A stretch of 64,000 nt of DNA from Conchocele bisecta (GCA_029237695.1 CM055265.1:113558067-113622066), one strand, 5' to 3'. Positions 9,397-24,300 are shown, counted from the stretch's first letter. The notes: a model not told the origin generated them from the sequence alone. Numbers and translations are program-made.

Positions 9397-12300
9397 CTGA
9401 AACACATATATAAATAATAACTAGAAAATGTGTTCATAGAACACGGATGCCCCACATATCGCTTTGATAATAAATGAGGCCAAATTCCAAGTCAATTTCT
9501 TTTTTTACCTCGGCGTTAAAGTTTTTGAAACACCAAGTATGTGACCTTGACCCTGGGCTTGGCGGGGGCAGGACAAACGTGGATTTGGCACAGGGCAGTA
9601 GAGGACCAATAGAGTTATGCGTATATGAAGTATGAAGCTGATCCGTGAAAGGGAACAGAAATTATAAGATATTTACCCAAGCGTTAAAAGTTTTTGAAGC
9701 ACCAAGTATGTGACCTAGACCCTGGGCTTGGCGGGGGCAGGGCAAACGTGGATTTGGCACAGGACAGTAGAGGACCATTAGAGCAATGCGTATATGAAAT
9801 ATGAAGATGATCCATGAAAGAAAACAGAAATTATAAGATATTTACCCGAGCGTTAAAGTTTTTGAAGCACTAAGTATGTGACCTTGACCCTGGGCTTGGC
9901 GGGGGCAGGACGAACGTGGATTTGGCACAGGGCGGTAGAGGACCATTAGAGCAACGCGTATATGAAGTATGAAGCTGATCCGTGAAAGGGAAGAGAAATT
10001 ATAAGATATTTACCGAGTGTTTAAAGTTTTTGAAGCACCAAGTATGTGACCTTGACCCTGGGCTTGGCGGGGGCAGGACGAACGCACAGGGCGGATTTAG
10101 TACAGGGTGGTAGAGGACCATTAGAGCAATGTGTATATGAAATATGAAGCAGATTGATCGAAGGATGAAGAAATTATGAGACATTTACCCGAGCGTTTTG
10201 TGATGGACGGACGGACAAGGGTAACACTAAATGCCCCCTCCGCTATCGTGGTGGGGCATAAAACATGTTTTCATCATGGCCCTGTGTATAATGGTTTAAT
10301 TGAAGATACAGTCAAACCTGTGCTAAAGGCCACCTCTGAATAGCAATTACAGTGCAACCTCTACAACAGCCACCCATGGGAAGAGCAAAACTGGCTGTTG
10401 TAGAGAGGTGGCTGTTGTAGGGAGGTTAATGCTGAATTAAATTTTGTCATCCGCTGTTTATTTATTTTCTTCGATAATACTCATCAAAAACATGCTTGGC
10501 AACATTTTAGAATCATTTCCAATGGAAACGCTGTCAAAACATGTTTTTATTGAGAAAGAAGACAAAGCAACAGCAGACGACAATTTTCGTGCTCAGCAGT
10601 CTAAGGGTTAGATACAGAGGAAATCATCCATCTGGGATATAAAATAGCGGCCATTATAGAGAGGGTGTTGTTGTAGAGAGGTGGCCGTTCGGGGAGGTTC
10701 GACTGTACCTGTCGATAGCAGCCACACTTGTTTTCCAATTATTCAATTGCATGTACTACATAAATTAACCTGTGAACAAATACCACCTGCGAACAAAGGC
10801 CAGATTTTCCTCTTTACATGGCTGGCCTTTATTCAAAGGTTTAACTGTATATGACGATACCGGTGTCACAGGAAATTCTCCCCCCTGGAAATCTTCCCCC
10901 CCCGCGGGGGAAGATTTCCAGGGTCGAGCCTGGAAATATTCCCCCCCGGGGGGGAATATTTCCAGCTCGACCCTAGGAAATTCTCCCCCCCCCCCACCCT
11001 GGAAATTCTCCCCCCCACCCAAAAGTTTGTGTTTGAATGCTACAAAGCAGAATTATTTCCCACCAAACATGTGCACATAGGCACGCACAATGTATGCCAT
11101 TTGGTAGTATAAGAAAGGGGAACATAAAGAATCACACCCCACCCCAATCTACCATATGCATAATGTAAGTCCCTTGATAGACAAGAATATCACAAGATTG
11201 GGGGAAGATTTCTGATCAAGTGAAAATGTTTGTGTAGAACAGTTAGCATGGTGACGCATATTGGCAGGGGGAGAGAGGGGGGGGGGGGGAGATTTTCCTA
11301 GGAAATATTCCCCCCCCCCAAAACCATCTACCATATGCATAGCGGATGTGAATGTGGATGTCTCTTTGTAGACAAGAATAACCCACGATTGGGGGAGTAT
11401 TTCTGATGAAATAATGTATGTTGGATAGCATGTGGCATGTATTGGTGGGGGGGGGAGATTTTCCTAGGAAATATCCCCCCCAACTACCATATGCATAGCG
11501 GATGTGGATGTCTCTTTGTAGACAAGAATAACCCATGATACTATGCATATGGTAGTTGGTTGGGGGGGGGAATATTTCCTAGGAAAAATCTCCCCCCCCC
11601 CTCCCTCAATACATGCCAAATGCTATCTGTTCTACACCAACATACATTTCATTTCATCAGAAATACTCCCCCAATCGTGGGCTATTCTTGTCTACAAAGA
11701 GATGTCCATGTCCACTATGCATATGGTAGATGGTGGCGGGGGGGGGGGAATATTTCCTAGGAAAATCTCCCCCCCCCCACACCAATACATGGCACATGCT
11801 GTCTGTTCTACACCAACATACATTATTTTGTTTCATCAGAAATACTCCCCGCAATCGTGGGCTATTCTTGTCTACAAAGAGATGTCCACGTCCACTATGC
11901 ATATGGTAGATGGTGGCGGGGGGGGGGATATTTCCTAGGAAAATCTCCCCCCCCCCCCCCCCCACCAATACATGCCACATGCTTGCTGTTCTACACAGAT
12001 ATACTGTTTTTATTTTCTAGACCCACCCCCACCATGTGCTATGCTATACATTTATACCAATCATATGCAGCTATGGTAGAGATTTAACCTAGAGAACTCT
12101 CTACCAGCCAACATACATAATAGTTATGGTACGGTAATGGGGAATTATTGCATATACAGGTAAATAGAATCTCTACCGCCCCACCACCACTATATTGTCT
12201 ATGTATAGATATTATACTAAATTGGAGAGCTCTTTTATAGAAAATACTGCCTCGCCTATTCACATATTTCTCCACAAGCAGACATACATTATGACTATGT

Positions 12301-15300
12301 TAGTTGGTTATACATGTAGGGATATTACGTCCTCTGTTACCAACAGACTGGTTCTAGCATGTGCATTTTGTATGCTCCTGAGCACAATATCAACAATGTA
12401 TATGAAAATACATAAAAAGTTTTGTGGACAGTGTATGTGAAGGTGGTGAGATGGGGGGGGTGGGGGGAGAATTTCCAGGCGGGGGGGAATATTTCCTAGG
12501 CTTAAGCCTGGAAATCTTCCCCCACGGGGGGGGGGGGGAGATTTCCAGGGGGGGGGGGGAGATTTTCCTGTTACAAAGGGGTACTAGGATCGCTGGGTTG
12601 CTTCTATTTTCATCCATATAGGTACATAACATCAGATTTCCTATCTTGTTGAGTTCAGCAAGATAGAAAATCTGATACTTATGTACCGATATCGGTGAAA
12701 ATTGAAACAACCCAGCAGTCCTAGTATTTTCATATATCTTCAATTAAACCACTTTACACAGGACCATGATTGAAACAAATTTTTATTTTTTACAATATTT
12801 AAAAAAAAAATCCTGAAAAAAATGAATTTCAGCAGTCCTAGTGTTGTTATATAACTTCAATTAAACCATTTTACACAGGGCCATGATGAAAACACGTTTT
12901 TATTTTTTATACTAGTCGAGCACCAGTATCTCGAAGTCAAAGGGAGATCGTCCATATAGTCGAGAAAGGTCTAGGTTCGAGATAGCGATGAAGTGCCCAT
13001 TACACCACGCGTACGAGGGGTGATCCAGATTATGTAGACTTTTGGTATAACTCAAAGACGGAGAGGTATAAAGAAACACAACTTTGCCACAATAAACTAC
13101 CACCTTTATTGAATGCACATGCATAATTGTAAGTAATTGTTTCAATAGCTGTCGTTATACTGAGCATTTGTAGTAGGTATGTATAAGCAATGCGGGGCAG
13201 CGTCACGACGTCGCGCATAACGACGTTATAACTTGATGACGTTACAGTTTTGCAAAAGTACTCGCCCTTGCTAGAAATGCACTTCTTGTGGCGCTCAATC
13301 CACTGTTGATAAGTGTCCAGATACCACTGCTCGTTAAAGGTGGAAACAATATGCTGTGCTGCACATGTTCAGATGTTCTGTGAGAATTCGGTGTACTGTC
13401 CCGTAGCCTTTCCTGTAGCCCATTTCATCAACATTGCAAAGTATACTTATCTAGCAAAGTATACTTTGAGGGAGAAATCATTTATTTTTCCCAAAATGCA
13501 TTATTTCATATAGAACTAACAACTGCATATATTTGATGATTAAAAGTATGCAATTAAATTATTATACTGAATTTATTTAATTGGCTGTGATAATGTAATA
13601 AATTCAGTATAATAAAAATTAATAAATTTATCCTAAAATTTAAAATTTCTCCCTCAAAGTATACTTTGCTAGGAAAGTATGCTTTGCAATTTTGATGAAA
13701 TCGGCTACTGGTATCACATGTCTCTCACGGTAACGTGGCGATCACGAATAACGACGTCTTTAATGAGTCGATTTGAAGTTTCCGTCCTCGTCCGGCGTCA
13801 TCGCGCAAGTCTTCTCTGCCGTCTTTAAACCTCGATCCTGTTCCATTTAAAAACTAAGGCCCTCGAGACAGCTGGCTTTATCGATGATTTCTCCATCATC
13901 TCCCAGGTCTGAGTGGGTGTTTTGCCAAGATTTACACAGAACTTTATGACTGCGCGATGTTCGGCGTATTCAGTTGACGTCATTTTTGTCTCAGAAATGG
14001 TAGGCAACGTTTGTTTACTTTGAATGATAACTTCGCAGTTGAAACGGGTATGACGTTGTACGCTTACATTATCACGTCACGGACGTTATTTGTACATCAG
14101 ACAAAATCGCAGCAAAAATGACGCCAATGATATGAAGTTATAATGTATCTAAAACCTAAAGAAATAACATGCTCCGTGTTCATGTGTTGCTATGGTAACA
14201 TGTAGAACTATGCTATGGTAACATGTAGAACTAAGGTACTTAGCTGTGATAGTGTCAATCAATGTGTCTTTGTTAGAGAAATGTTTGATGATCATTTTTA
14301 TGTTGATTTCATGTGTCTACATAGGTAAATAAAACATATACAGCAACATTCTACGTAATTCTGGATTGCCCCTCGTAAACAATCACCAATTAACTATAAT
14401 GACCAAAGGTAGTAAGCTAATCAACATTACAAGGTGGCGTCACGACTCTCCGTGAATTGCTTAAATGACAAGCGTGATATGCTTAATGAATCGTGTCAAA
14501 CACTCAAATATATCCAGGTGGACCAATTAAGCAAACAACCTGAGGTAGGTATGAATTTATTTTGGTTTGTTTGATATGTTTTGAAAATTAGTGTCAACCA
14601 AATAGATCTTGGCAGCCAGGCGCTAAAGCGATTTATCTAAGTGAGTATGTGATCGAGATAGCGAAGAGATTTTTACCGTATTTTTATATGGAGGGGACAG
14701 AACGAACAGTCAAGATAGAGATAGGGCATGGTCAAGATAGCCGACAAAATTTATATTAAACAAATAAGGATATATTTCAGGACTTTAGTGAATCATCGAG
14801 GTAGGGGATATCATCGAGATACTGATATTTGAGATACTGGTACTCGACTGTATTTTTAAAAAAAATCCTGATGTGCAACCCATATACAGACGGGAATACA
14901 CCTGTGTGCAGATAAGATGGGGCAGTACAGTTCTTTAGGGTATAGCGGATCTTAGGGTATAGCGGATCGGTGTAGATTTGCATCAACATATTTTTTTATA
15001 ATGTACATTTAAAATAAATAAAATATTATCGTTATGAAGAGTGATCTATCCTCCACACAATGACATGTTTACTTTGATATAGCAGTTTCCTTGCCGTGCG
15101 TATAGCTTCAAGAAACACAATGACGTAACCGGAAGTTTACACCAGTTAAAGCGAAAGTAGGTTGCTCCAGAGTAATTTCACTAAAAATGTATAAACAGTT
15201 AGTTTGGAAAAAACAAACTCTGTGAATAATATGATGTACAATCATGTCCTCTATAACTGCAAAGAAGCTTGGTTCATAAATCACGTCATGTCACTGAACA

Positions 15301-18300
15301 CAGACGTCAATAATAACGCAACTGATTACGGTAGTAGCGGATCGCCGATTTTGACCTGAAAACACTATAGCAAATGTATTTTTTAAAGCTATAAATGATT
15401 TTTTGGAATTGTATATCTACCAAATAAAGTAAATTATAACTCTGTTATTTTTTGCATTTTTATTATTTTTTTACATTTTTCAAATCGGGATTTTTTTCAT
15501 CCCGATCGTGAGAATCGGGTTTTGAGTCTCTAATCGGGAGACTCCCGATCAAATCGGGAGACTTGGCATGTCTGAATGTAATATACATGTAAGCATGTTT
15601 CCAAGTAATTTACAAAACAAATACATGATTTGGAATGTTTTGAGACTCACCCCTCAGCAACTGTCGCACAGCGATCCGGTAAACCCCAACGCTATCCGTT
15701 ACTGACTAATTCAATGCGTTAGGTAAACAAGGAATTATGCGAGGAAAACCTTGAAATAAATTAAAAAGGTAACCCAATTTGGAAAGAAGACACTTTTTCC
15801 TGTCTATTGGTACCAGGTACTTGTCCAAACGTTATATTTTAAAGACGTATGCAGCAATAATCTGCTTAGCGATCCGCTATACCCTAAAGAACTGTATCAT
15901 ATACACTGAAAAATTATGTGCAATAAAATTTTCAACATTCAGACAGTATCCTGATCCAAGGCCAGGCAGCACCTTAGTACATCAGATCACATGGCCCTAG
16001 GTGTGAATCCTAGTAATATTGTAAATCCTTAAGGATAGATTTAGTGTTAAGATATAATGCAACACACCCTCCAAACATCCATTAGACGGATTAGGCATCA
16101 GGAAATTGTCTAAATTCAGGAAATTGTCGAACTTTCCTGAAGTCCAACAGTACATGCACGGATCAGACTGCACGGGGGCGCAGACTGACATGTGGCTACA
16201 CTGGTCACAAATGCAATAAGTACCTTTTTTCCATGGTGGGTCTCATATAAGTATAAACAGGATGTAAAAGAAAAGATCAGAAAAGTTCTTCCACATTTGA
16301 TAGTAGAACTGGTTATCTCCCTTGAAAATATTGGAAGTATTTTTAGAACAAGGGCAATAACTATGTCACAACAGAAATGGAGTTCTGCAGATGTAATAAC
16401 AACTAAAAATCTAGTTTTCAGCATCAAAATACAGTTATACAGTTCTACATACGAAATTAAAATAAATGCAGAAGTTACATACATATACATTTTATCACAA
16501 ACAATATGGTAAACTAAGAAACCCAAAAAGATATAAATAAATGTGTTACACCAATTGATATGCAAATTACTTTCCCCTTCAAATAGTTTATAGTCGTCAT
16601 ATAAGGTTTTTGATGGACTAAATTATTTATGCCTTAAACTAATGAGTAAGGAAAATAATGAGCCAGGGTAGTTACTGGCTCCCAAGCAATGTCTTGGAGG
16701 AATTTCTATTCGGCTAAAGGTCGCCCCTAGGTGACCCGCCTACTTTTGCGGGATGCCTAGGCTGTTGTGATCTTGCCTGGCCAATAAACAATATCAAATT
16801 GGAAATCAAATTTGTTTTTTAATGTATTGTATAAAAAATATAGCATACTTTTATCTACACAATACTCGGAAAACAGTACATGAAATGATCATACACAGAC
16901 TATTTCGACAACACAATACATGCAGTAAATAGACCCATTTAAATGATTTAAATAAAAAAAATATGTCCTGCCACATTAGTAACAACTGTCTGTTCCACGT
17001 TTTGCTGCCGACAAACTTTTGGCCATTAAACACATTAAATCTAAAAAATATTTAAAAGTAAGTACTTTTTCATAAATAACAAAAAAGTCACCTTCCCCAA
17101 AAACAATTATTTGATGAAAGGATAAAAAATAAAAATAAAAATTGGAAATGGACTCGGAAACATGGCGAGATAGCTTGAAAATGATGGAACTAAGAAAATA
17201 AGTTAGATTTTGAAAATTGGTCCACAAATAAACATTATTTTTAGCCCCCATGTTAAATTCCCATAGGAAAATCGTTTTTTCGCAATAAAATGAATATTTG
17301 ATGGAATTTCATCAAAGAAACTGTTTTGGGGAGGGTGACTTTTTTGTTATTGATAAAAAAGTCTTACTTTTATTTATTTTTTTAGATTTAATGTGTTTAA
17401 TAGCCAAAAGTTTGTCGGCAGCAAAACGTGGAACAGACAGTAATGGTGCATGCATTATCTGATTGGTGCATTAGACAAATGGTATTGAAATACGAAAAGT
17501 AATAATAAACTAGAAATGGACGCTTGTCGACAAGCGCATGTGTATCCCCCTCCCCAGATACACAAGTAGTTTGAAAAAAGGGTGTTCGAGTTATGCTCCG
17601 GAGACAAAATCAGTGACGGAAAAAACAAAGGGAGATAACTAAAAAAATAGTGATGCAATAGTTGTCATTCTTGCGTGACACACCTTTAGGGTTGTGGTCT
17701 ATGCATGTGTGAAGTTTCATGAAAATATTCCAAAGGGTGTTCGAGTTATGCTCCGGACACGAAATCAGTGCACAAAACAACAAAGGGAGATAACTAAACA
17801 ATTAACGACGCAAGAGTTGTCATTCTTACGTGCAACACACCTTTGGGTCGTCTTCTATGCATGTGTGAAGTTTAATAAACTAGAAAATGTGTTCATAGAA
17901 CATGGATGTCCCACATATCGCTTTGATAATAAATGAGGCCAAATTCCAAATCAAATTTTTCTTTTACCTGTCAGCGTTAAAGTTTTTGAAGCACCAAGTA
18001 TGTGACCTTGACCTTGGGCTTGGCGGGGGCAGGACGAACGTGGATTTGGCACAGGGCGGTAGAGGACCATTAGAGCAATGCATATATGAAATATGAAGCT
18101 GATCCGTGAAAGAAAACAGAAATTATAAGATATTTACCTGAGCGTTAAAGTTTTTGAAGCACTAAGTATGTGATGTTAACCTGGGCTTGGCTTGGCGGGG
18201 GCGGGACGAACGTGGAGTTTGGCACAGGGCGGTTTAGAGGACCATTAGAGCAACGCATATATGAAATATGAAAGTTGATCCGTGAATGGAAAGAAAAATT

Positions 18301-21300
18301 ATAAGATATTTACCTCAGCATTAAAGTTTTTGAAGCACCAAATATGTGACCTTGACCCTGGGATTGGTGGGGGCAGGACGAACGTGGATTTGGCACAGGG
18401 CGGTAGAGGACCATTAGAGCAAGGCGTATATGAAATATGAAGATGATCCATGAATGAAAACAGAAATTATAAGATATTTACCTGAGTGTTAAAGTTTTTG
18501 AAGCACTAAGTATGTGATGTTAACCCTGGGCTTGGCGGGGGCGGGACGAACGTGGATTTGGCACAGGGCGGTAGAGGACCATTAGAGCAACGCGTATATG
18601 AAATATGAAGTTGATCCGTGAATTGGAGAAAGAAAAATTATAAGATATTTACCTGAGCATTAAAGTTTTTGAAGCACCAAGTATGTGACCTTGACCCTGG
18701 GATTGGCAGGGGCAGGACGAACGTGGATTTGGCACAGGGAGGTAGAGGACCATTAGAGCAATGCGTATATGAAATATGTAGATGATCCATGAAAGAAAAC
18801 AGAAATTATAAGATATTTACCCAAGCGTTAAAGTTTTTGAAGCACTAAGTATGTGACGTTGACCCTGGGCTTGGCGGGGGCAGGACAAACGTGGATTTGG
18901 CACAGGGCGGTAGAGGACCATTAGAGCAACACGTATATGAAATATGAAGTTGATCCGTGAATGGAAAGAAAAATTATAAGATATTTACCTGAGCGTTAAA
19001 GTTTTTGAAGCACCAAGTATGTGACCTTGACCCGAACATATTATACAATTATTGACTAGTGAGCCATAGAATATCAGATTATATTCTATGGCTCACTAGT
19101 CAATAATTGTTTTATTATATGATAATAGTCTGTATATAGCACTTACGACCTTACGCTATTAGACAAAAATTGAAAAAGAATTTGAAAAAAAAAATTGGAA
19201 AAAAAAAGTTTAAAAATTAAAATTAATAATGCTTGCTACTGGAGCCCAGAATTTTTGTTAATAGTCCTATATTTATCTACATATATCTGCACAGGTCCAC
19301 ATACTGCCATAATATTGTCAACACAGTTTACGGAAATGTAATAATGTACCTGTATAAATTACCTGTAATAAGTTAGTGGTCAGTTAAAAAATTGAAAAAG
19401 AATGTAAAAAAAAAATGGAAAAAAAAAATTAAATTAAAAAAAAAGAAAAGAATAATGCTCCCTACTGGAGCCCAGAATTTTTTTAATAGTCCTATATTTA
19501 TCTACATATCATATATACACAGGTCCACATATTGCCACAATATTTTCAACACAGTTTACGGAAATGTAATATAATCATTTACCTGTATAAATTACCTGTA
19601 AGTGGTCAGTGGCACATGCGCAGGTGAATAGTCTGTAGCACTTACGACCTTATGTTACTAGACAAAAATTGAAAAATAATTTGAAAAAAAAATGAAAAAA
19701 AAGAAAAAAAAAAAAAATGGAAAAAAAAGTTTAAAAATAATAATGCTTGCTACTGGAGCCCAGAATTTTTTTTAATAGTCCTATATTTATCTACATATAT
19801 CTGCACAGGTCCACATAATGCCACAATATTTTCAACACAGTTTACGGAAATGTAATATCCAATGTAGTAATTTACCTGTATAAATTACCTGTGGTCAAGA
19901 CTGGACATCTGCACATGCTAGCACATGCAGCACATGGACAGGTGAATGGTTCTCCCAGTCTCTATTGTTCTCTCTACAGGTAAGGTGTACAGAGCACACA
20001 AGAAAAGGTGTACAGAGCAGACGAGAAAACTGGTCTTCATGCATTATTGTCCAGTTTGTAGAAAAACAAAACAAAAAAGGGAGATAACTAAAAAATTAGC
20101 TACGCAAGAGTTGTCATTCTTGTGTGCGACACACCTCCGGGTCGTGGTCTATGCATGTGTGAAGTTTCATGAAAATATTCCAAAGGGTGTTCGAGTTATG
20201 CTCCGGACAAGAAGTGTCTGCGGCGGACGCGGCGCGCTGTCAAATCCATAGTATCCCCCCGACGGAGTCCGGGGGATACAATAAACAACAGGCACTATTT
20301 TATAACTAGAATTAGTCACAATAGTTACAGTAATATTTTTCTGTAATAACATATTTTTCACCTGGGGCCTTACAGGTATTTCTACAGAATATTTACTGTC
20401 AGATTTACCTGTTTTGCATCCACCAATTTCGCCACAACTCTGAGAGCATTTCCATTCGGTCTGAACAGGCCCCATCTGTAGCTGCGTCCCTGGCTAAACC
20501 CCTGTATAAAATGCAGTGGAACCTCTCTAAACCGGACACCCTGGGATGCCCCCAGGGTGTCCGGTTTAGAGAGGTTCCACTATTATTCTGGCATATGAAA
20601 AACCCAAGTGCATTGCAGTCGTTAACGGTACATGCCCACTCCGTAGGCACAAACTGTTCTTTATATCAGAGGCATCCGCCGAGACATTTTCTGGCAAAAT
20701 AAACATTCATTCACCATTACCCCACGTATTGATTGGCATTATTATACATTTTATATCAGACGTAAATTTCCACACTGATATCAGGGGCGATAACTGCGTT
20801 TCATTAAACTGTGAATGGACAATGCTATTTATTCTCTGTATTTATTTTTTGATGTGTAATGATCATACTTTATAATCGGTGGAAAATATTATTTTTACGC
20901 GTGTCGCCTTTAATTAGTATAAATAATTAAAAAATATCGTGCCTCATTTGCATATGAAAATAGCCTGATACCACCACATCACTATCAGTAAAATAAATAT
21001 TATTAATTGATTATATCTGTATAGCGGACGCACATAATGTTTACTGGTGGAATAGTGACACAATTATACACTTATTTAATTCCTATAAAGAACATTTTGT
21101 GCCTACTGAGTGGGCATGTACCTTTAGCAGGCATTATCATTCGCAATAAACTTGTATAAAAATTAAACACAGTTTGGTTGAACGGTTTAGGGATGTTCTA
21201 CTGTATTAGAGTGATTATTGAAGTCAAGTCCTGGAGTTACCAGGATGATCATTTATTAGTGAAAATACCAAAACGATTACATCAGAAAGGACATCACATG

Positions 21301-24300
21301 GCTACTAAATCACGTGAGCCCTCAAGTTACCCTGAAAGTGGGCAAGACAAATCTTGTATATAGAATCTACCCGTCAACATTTTACGCAAATAGCGTTGAA
21401 AGTTGACAAAATGTTAAGAACAAATGCAGAATATAATACCGCATTTATTAAAAACATGGTTTGAAAGCACTTCAGAATCATTTCCAATGGAAATGATTCT
21501 AAAGTGCTGTAAAAGCATGTTTTTGATAAATGCGGTATTATATTCTGCATTTGTTCTTAACATTTTGTCAACTTTCGACGCAAGCAAATTTTGCTATGAA
21601 AATTCCGACGACACTTACAGAAAATATCAGTTTGGTCAGCATTTTACATGAAAAATTGCGCACCTTCTTAGAGACAAAATCACATGGCTCCTCTCAGATG
21701 TCAATTATTTTTGTTGCAAAAATAATGAATATCATCTATATATTCAGGGACAGGCACATATGCCATGACTACCTTCAGTAAGTTCTTGCCGAGATCGGAT
21801 CCTGCCATTACAAGACCGCACGGCAGCCCGTATCTGTCTGTCGCCCCTAGCAACGGGGTCAGCAGGGTCACATATTTCGCATTGCTCCAGGTTTTTAAAA
21901 CGTCCAATGAAAAACTGGGCGCGTCAGCCCCAATTGAATCTAGGACAGCATCAAATCTGGAATAAATATAAACATACAGACGAGCCTACCGTCACCCTGG
22001 GAGGTCCCTAGGGTGACCAGTTTGGTGAAAGTGAATGGGTTTAACGTCCCAGCTAAGGTCATTTAGGGACGGGACCTGGGTTTCAAGTCTCATCCAAAAA
22101 ATCAATGGGATGGAAATAAAAATGTACTATGAAAGTATCTTTGATGCTTTAATAAGGTGAGGTTTGCACCCACAACCTCTGGGGGCCGTTTCACTAAACT
22201 TCGTACAACTAAAATGTTCGTAAGTGCAAATTTAGGATCGTCTGGAAATTTCAATTGATGGATTTACATCAATAAATGTAAATCCAATAATTGTTTACAA
22301 GAAAACGGTGTTAATGTGAAATTTTGCACTTACGAACATTTTAGTCGCAGGCGCGGATCCAGGATTTCGGGTTAGGGGGGCGTAACTATTTTGCAATACT
22401 TGACTATATTATCGAACGAGCTAAGCTCGTTCGATAATATAGTCAAGTATTGCAAAATAGTCGACCGAGCGGAAAAATGCATGTAATACATGGCACTTGG
22501 CATGAAACGTGCCTTGTAACTTGTAAAAAATATTTACGGCGAATTTTAGGGGGGGGCGCGCGCCGGGTCCGCCCCCCCCCCCCTGAATCCGCCCATGAGT
22601 CGTACTAAGTTTAGTGAAACGGGCCCCAGGTATTGAAGTCCAGTGCTTGATGCTTAAGGTGAGGTTTGCACCCACAATATCTCGGCCACAACCCATCCCT
22701 ACCAGTTTAGTGAAGTGGCACTGTAATTCAGGTGTATTAGCACTGTCAGTCATGAGTGTGTGGTTTTGTAATCATGAACACTGAGCTCCAGATAAGTTTT
22801 GTATCTAAATAATATTATACCACCATATTTAAAATTACATGCATATTTTTACAAATGTATTATTGATTTTCTTCCAAATCAAATAGGGAGCAAATGATAA
22901 AAAATAAAACAAATTAAAAAATTCACTTATTTGAGCTGCAAAAAGCTAACAATGTTTGCTTTTTGCAGCTCAATTTAGAAAATCTTCAACTTTATTACAA
23001 TATCTTTTGAAAATCAATGCATATTTCCATTTGATAATCAATGCATATTCTGTTAAAATAAGTGTGTTTGTTTGTTTGTTTATTAGTGTTTAATGGCCTA
23101 TCAACAGCTAAGGTCATGTAAGGCCGGGCAAACGGGTTCAATCCCATTTTAACCTGCTGCATTGGGGGGAAAATCCCAAAATCAGAACTGAATATTTACA
23201 TCCAGAACAAATATATTCAGCCTTGAAATTAGAATAACCTGACCTGGTGCCAGGTCCATACCACACCAAGTCACTTGGCCCCTTCCCCTAAAATAGGATT
23301 ACGAATATTGTAATACTCACATAAGAGGTATAACCAGATTCAACTGTCACATACAAAATGCCAAAGACGTATGTGAGGGCCAAACCAGGTCTCCAGTCGG
23401 GATTCTGGTAAGGATGAACCCCGATCGTTAAATTACCCATCGCATGCTCCCACCTGCCACTGTGAACAGGCATTGTAGTTGGAGATAAATTACAGTGGAA
23501 CCAATCAGAAATAGACACAAAGACAAAGGATGATGCCAAATCTTTAACACAAATCTCGGAGAGACAGACGCACAGATGCACAGATGAAGAGGGCGGCAAA
23601 TATATGCACCCCAACAATATTTTCAGGCTGCATAAAATACATAAGTCCTCAGTGACCTTAACCTTGGGTGGTCAGACGTGGGTCATATGCAAAACACAGC
23701 ACCATCCCTAGCCACACATGGTCAAAATCGGTGAAGCAATTCATAAGTTATTGAAAAATGGAAGATGTTACTAACGCACATTCGCACGTAGGTACAAGCA
23801 CTAATGCTATATCCCCTCTTGACTATCTGTGAGGGGATAAGAAATAAACAGCAGAAAATAAAATTGAATTCATCATTGTAAGGGTTAAAGGTACATGCCC
23901 ACTGAGTAGACACAAAATGTTCTTTATATCAGAGACATCATTTGAGATATTTTCTGGCAAAATAAACATTCAATCACCATTATCCCACGTATTTATTGGC
24001 ATTATTATACATTTTATATCAGACATAAATTTCCACACTGATGTCATGGGCGATAACCGTGTGTCCTTAAAATGTTAACGGACATTACTATTTATTCTCT
24101 GTATTTAATTTTTGATGTGCAATGATCATACCGTACTTTATAATCTGTCGGTGACAAATTTAATTACATGATAGCCTGATACCACCGTGAGTCGCTATCA
24201 GTAAAATAAATATTACTAAATTATTATATCTGTATAGCGGGCACTCGTAATATTTAGAACTGGTGGAATAGTGACACAATTATACATTTATTTAATTCCA

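Larger units (their letters stand above)
13014..14375 (-). mobile_element. Mariner-family element nested at TA
   Basis: Inverted ends cgaggggtgatccagatta and taattctggattgcccctcg are flanked by TA (13012-13013, 14376-14377). It is 1362 bp including a 294 bp MITE A inside, so about 1.07 kb of mariner remains and the catalytic region is missing. The minus strand is the coding strand. Confidence 0.9.
12913..14850. mobile_element. Pogo-like TIR element interrupted by a mariner
   Basis: The ends gtcgagcaccagtatctcga (left) and gagatactggtactcgactg (right) are followed by TA. The uninterrupted relative at 25703-26320 shows the original sequence across the insertion point (cacgagtaaacaatc). About 575 bp belong to this element once the mariner is removed. 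Confidence 0.85.

Noticed and set aside
10765..12743. Proline- and glycine-rich open frames on both strands
   Set aside because: They follow G and C homopolymer runs of the hairpin array and shift frame at each run.
16116..16565. 149-codon minus-strand open frame overlapping a 106-codon plus-strand frame
   Set aside because: AT-rich intron 9 sequence with part in the gatcagactg repeat; no recognisable motif.
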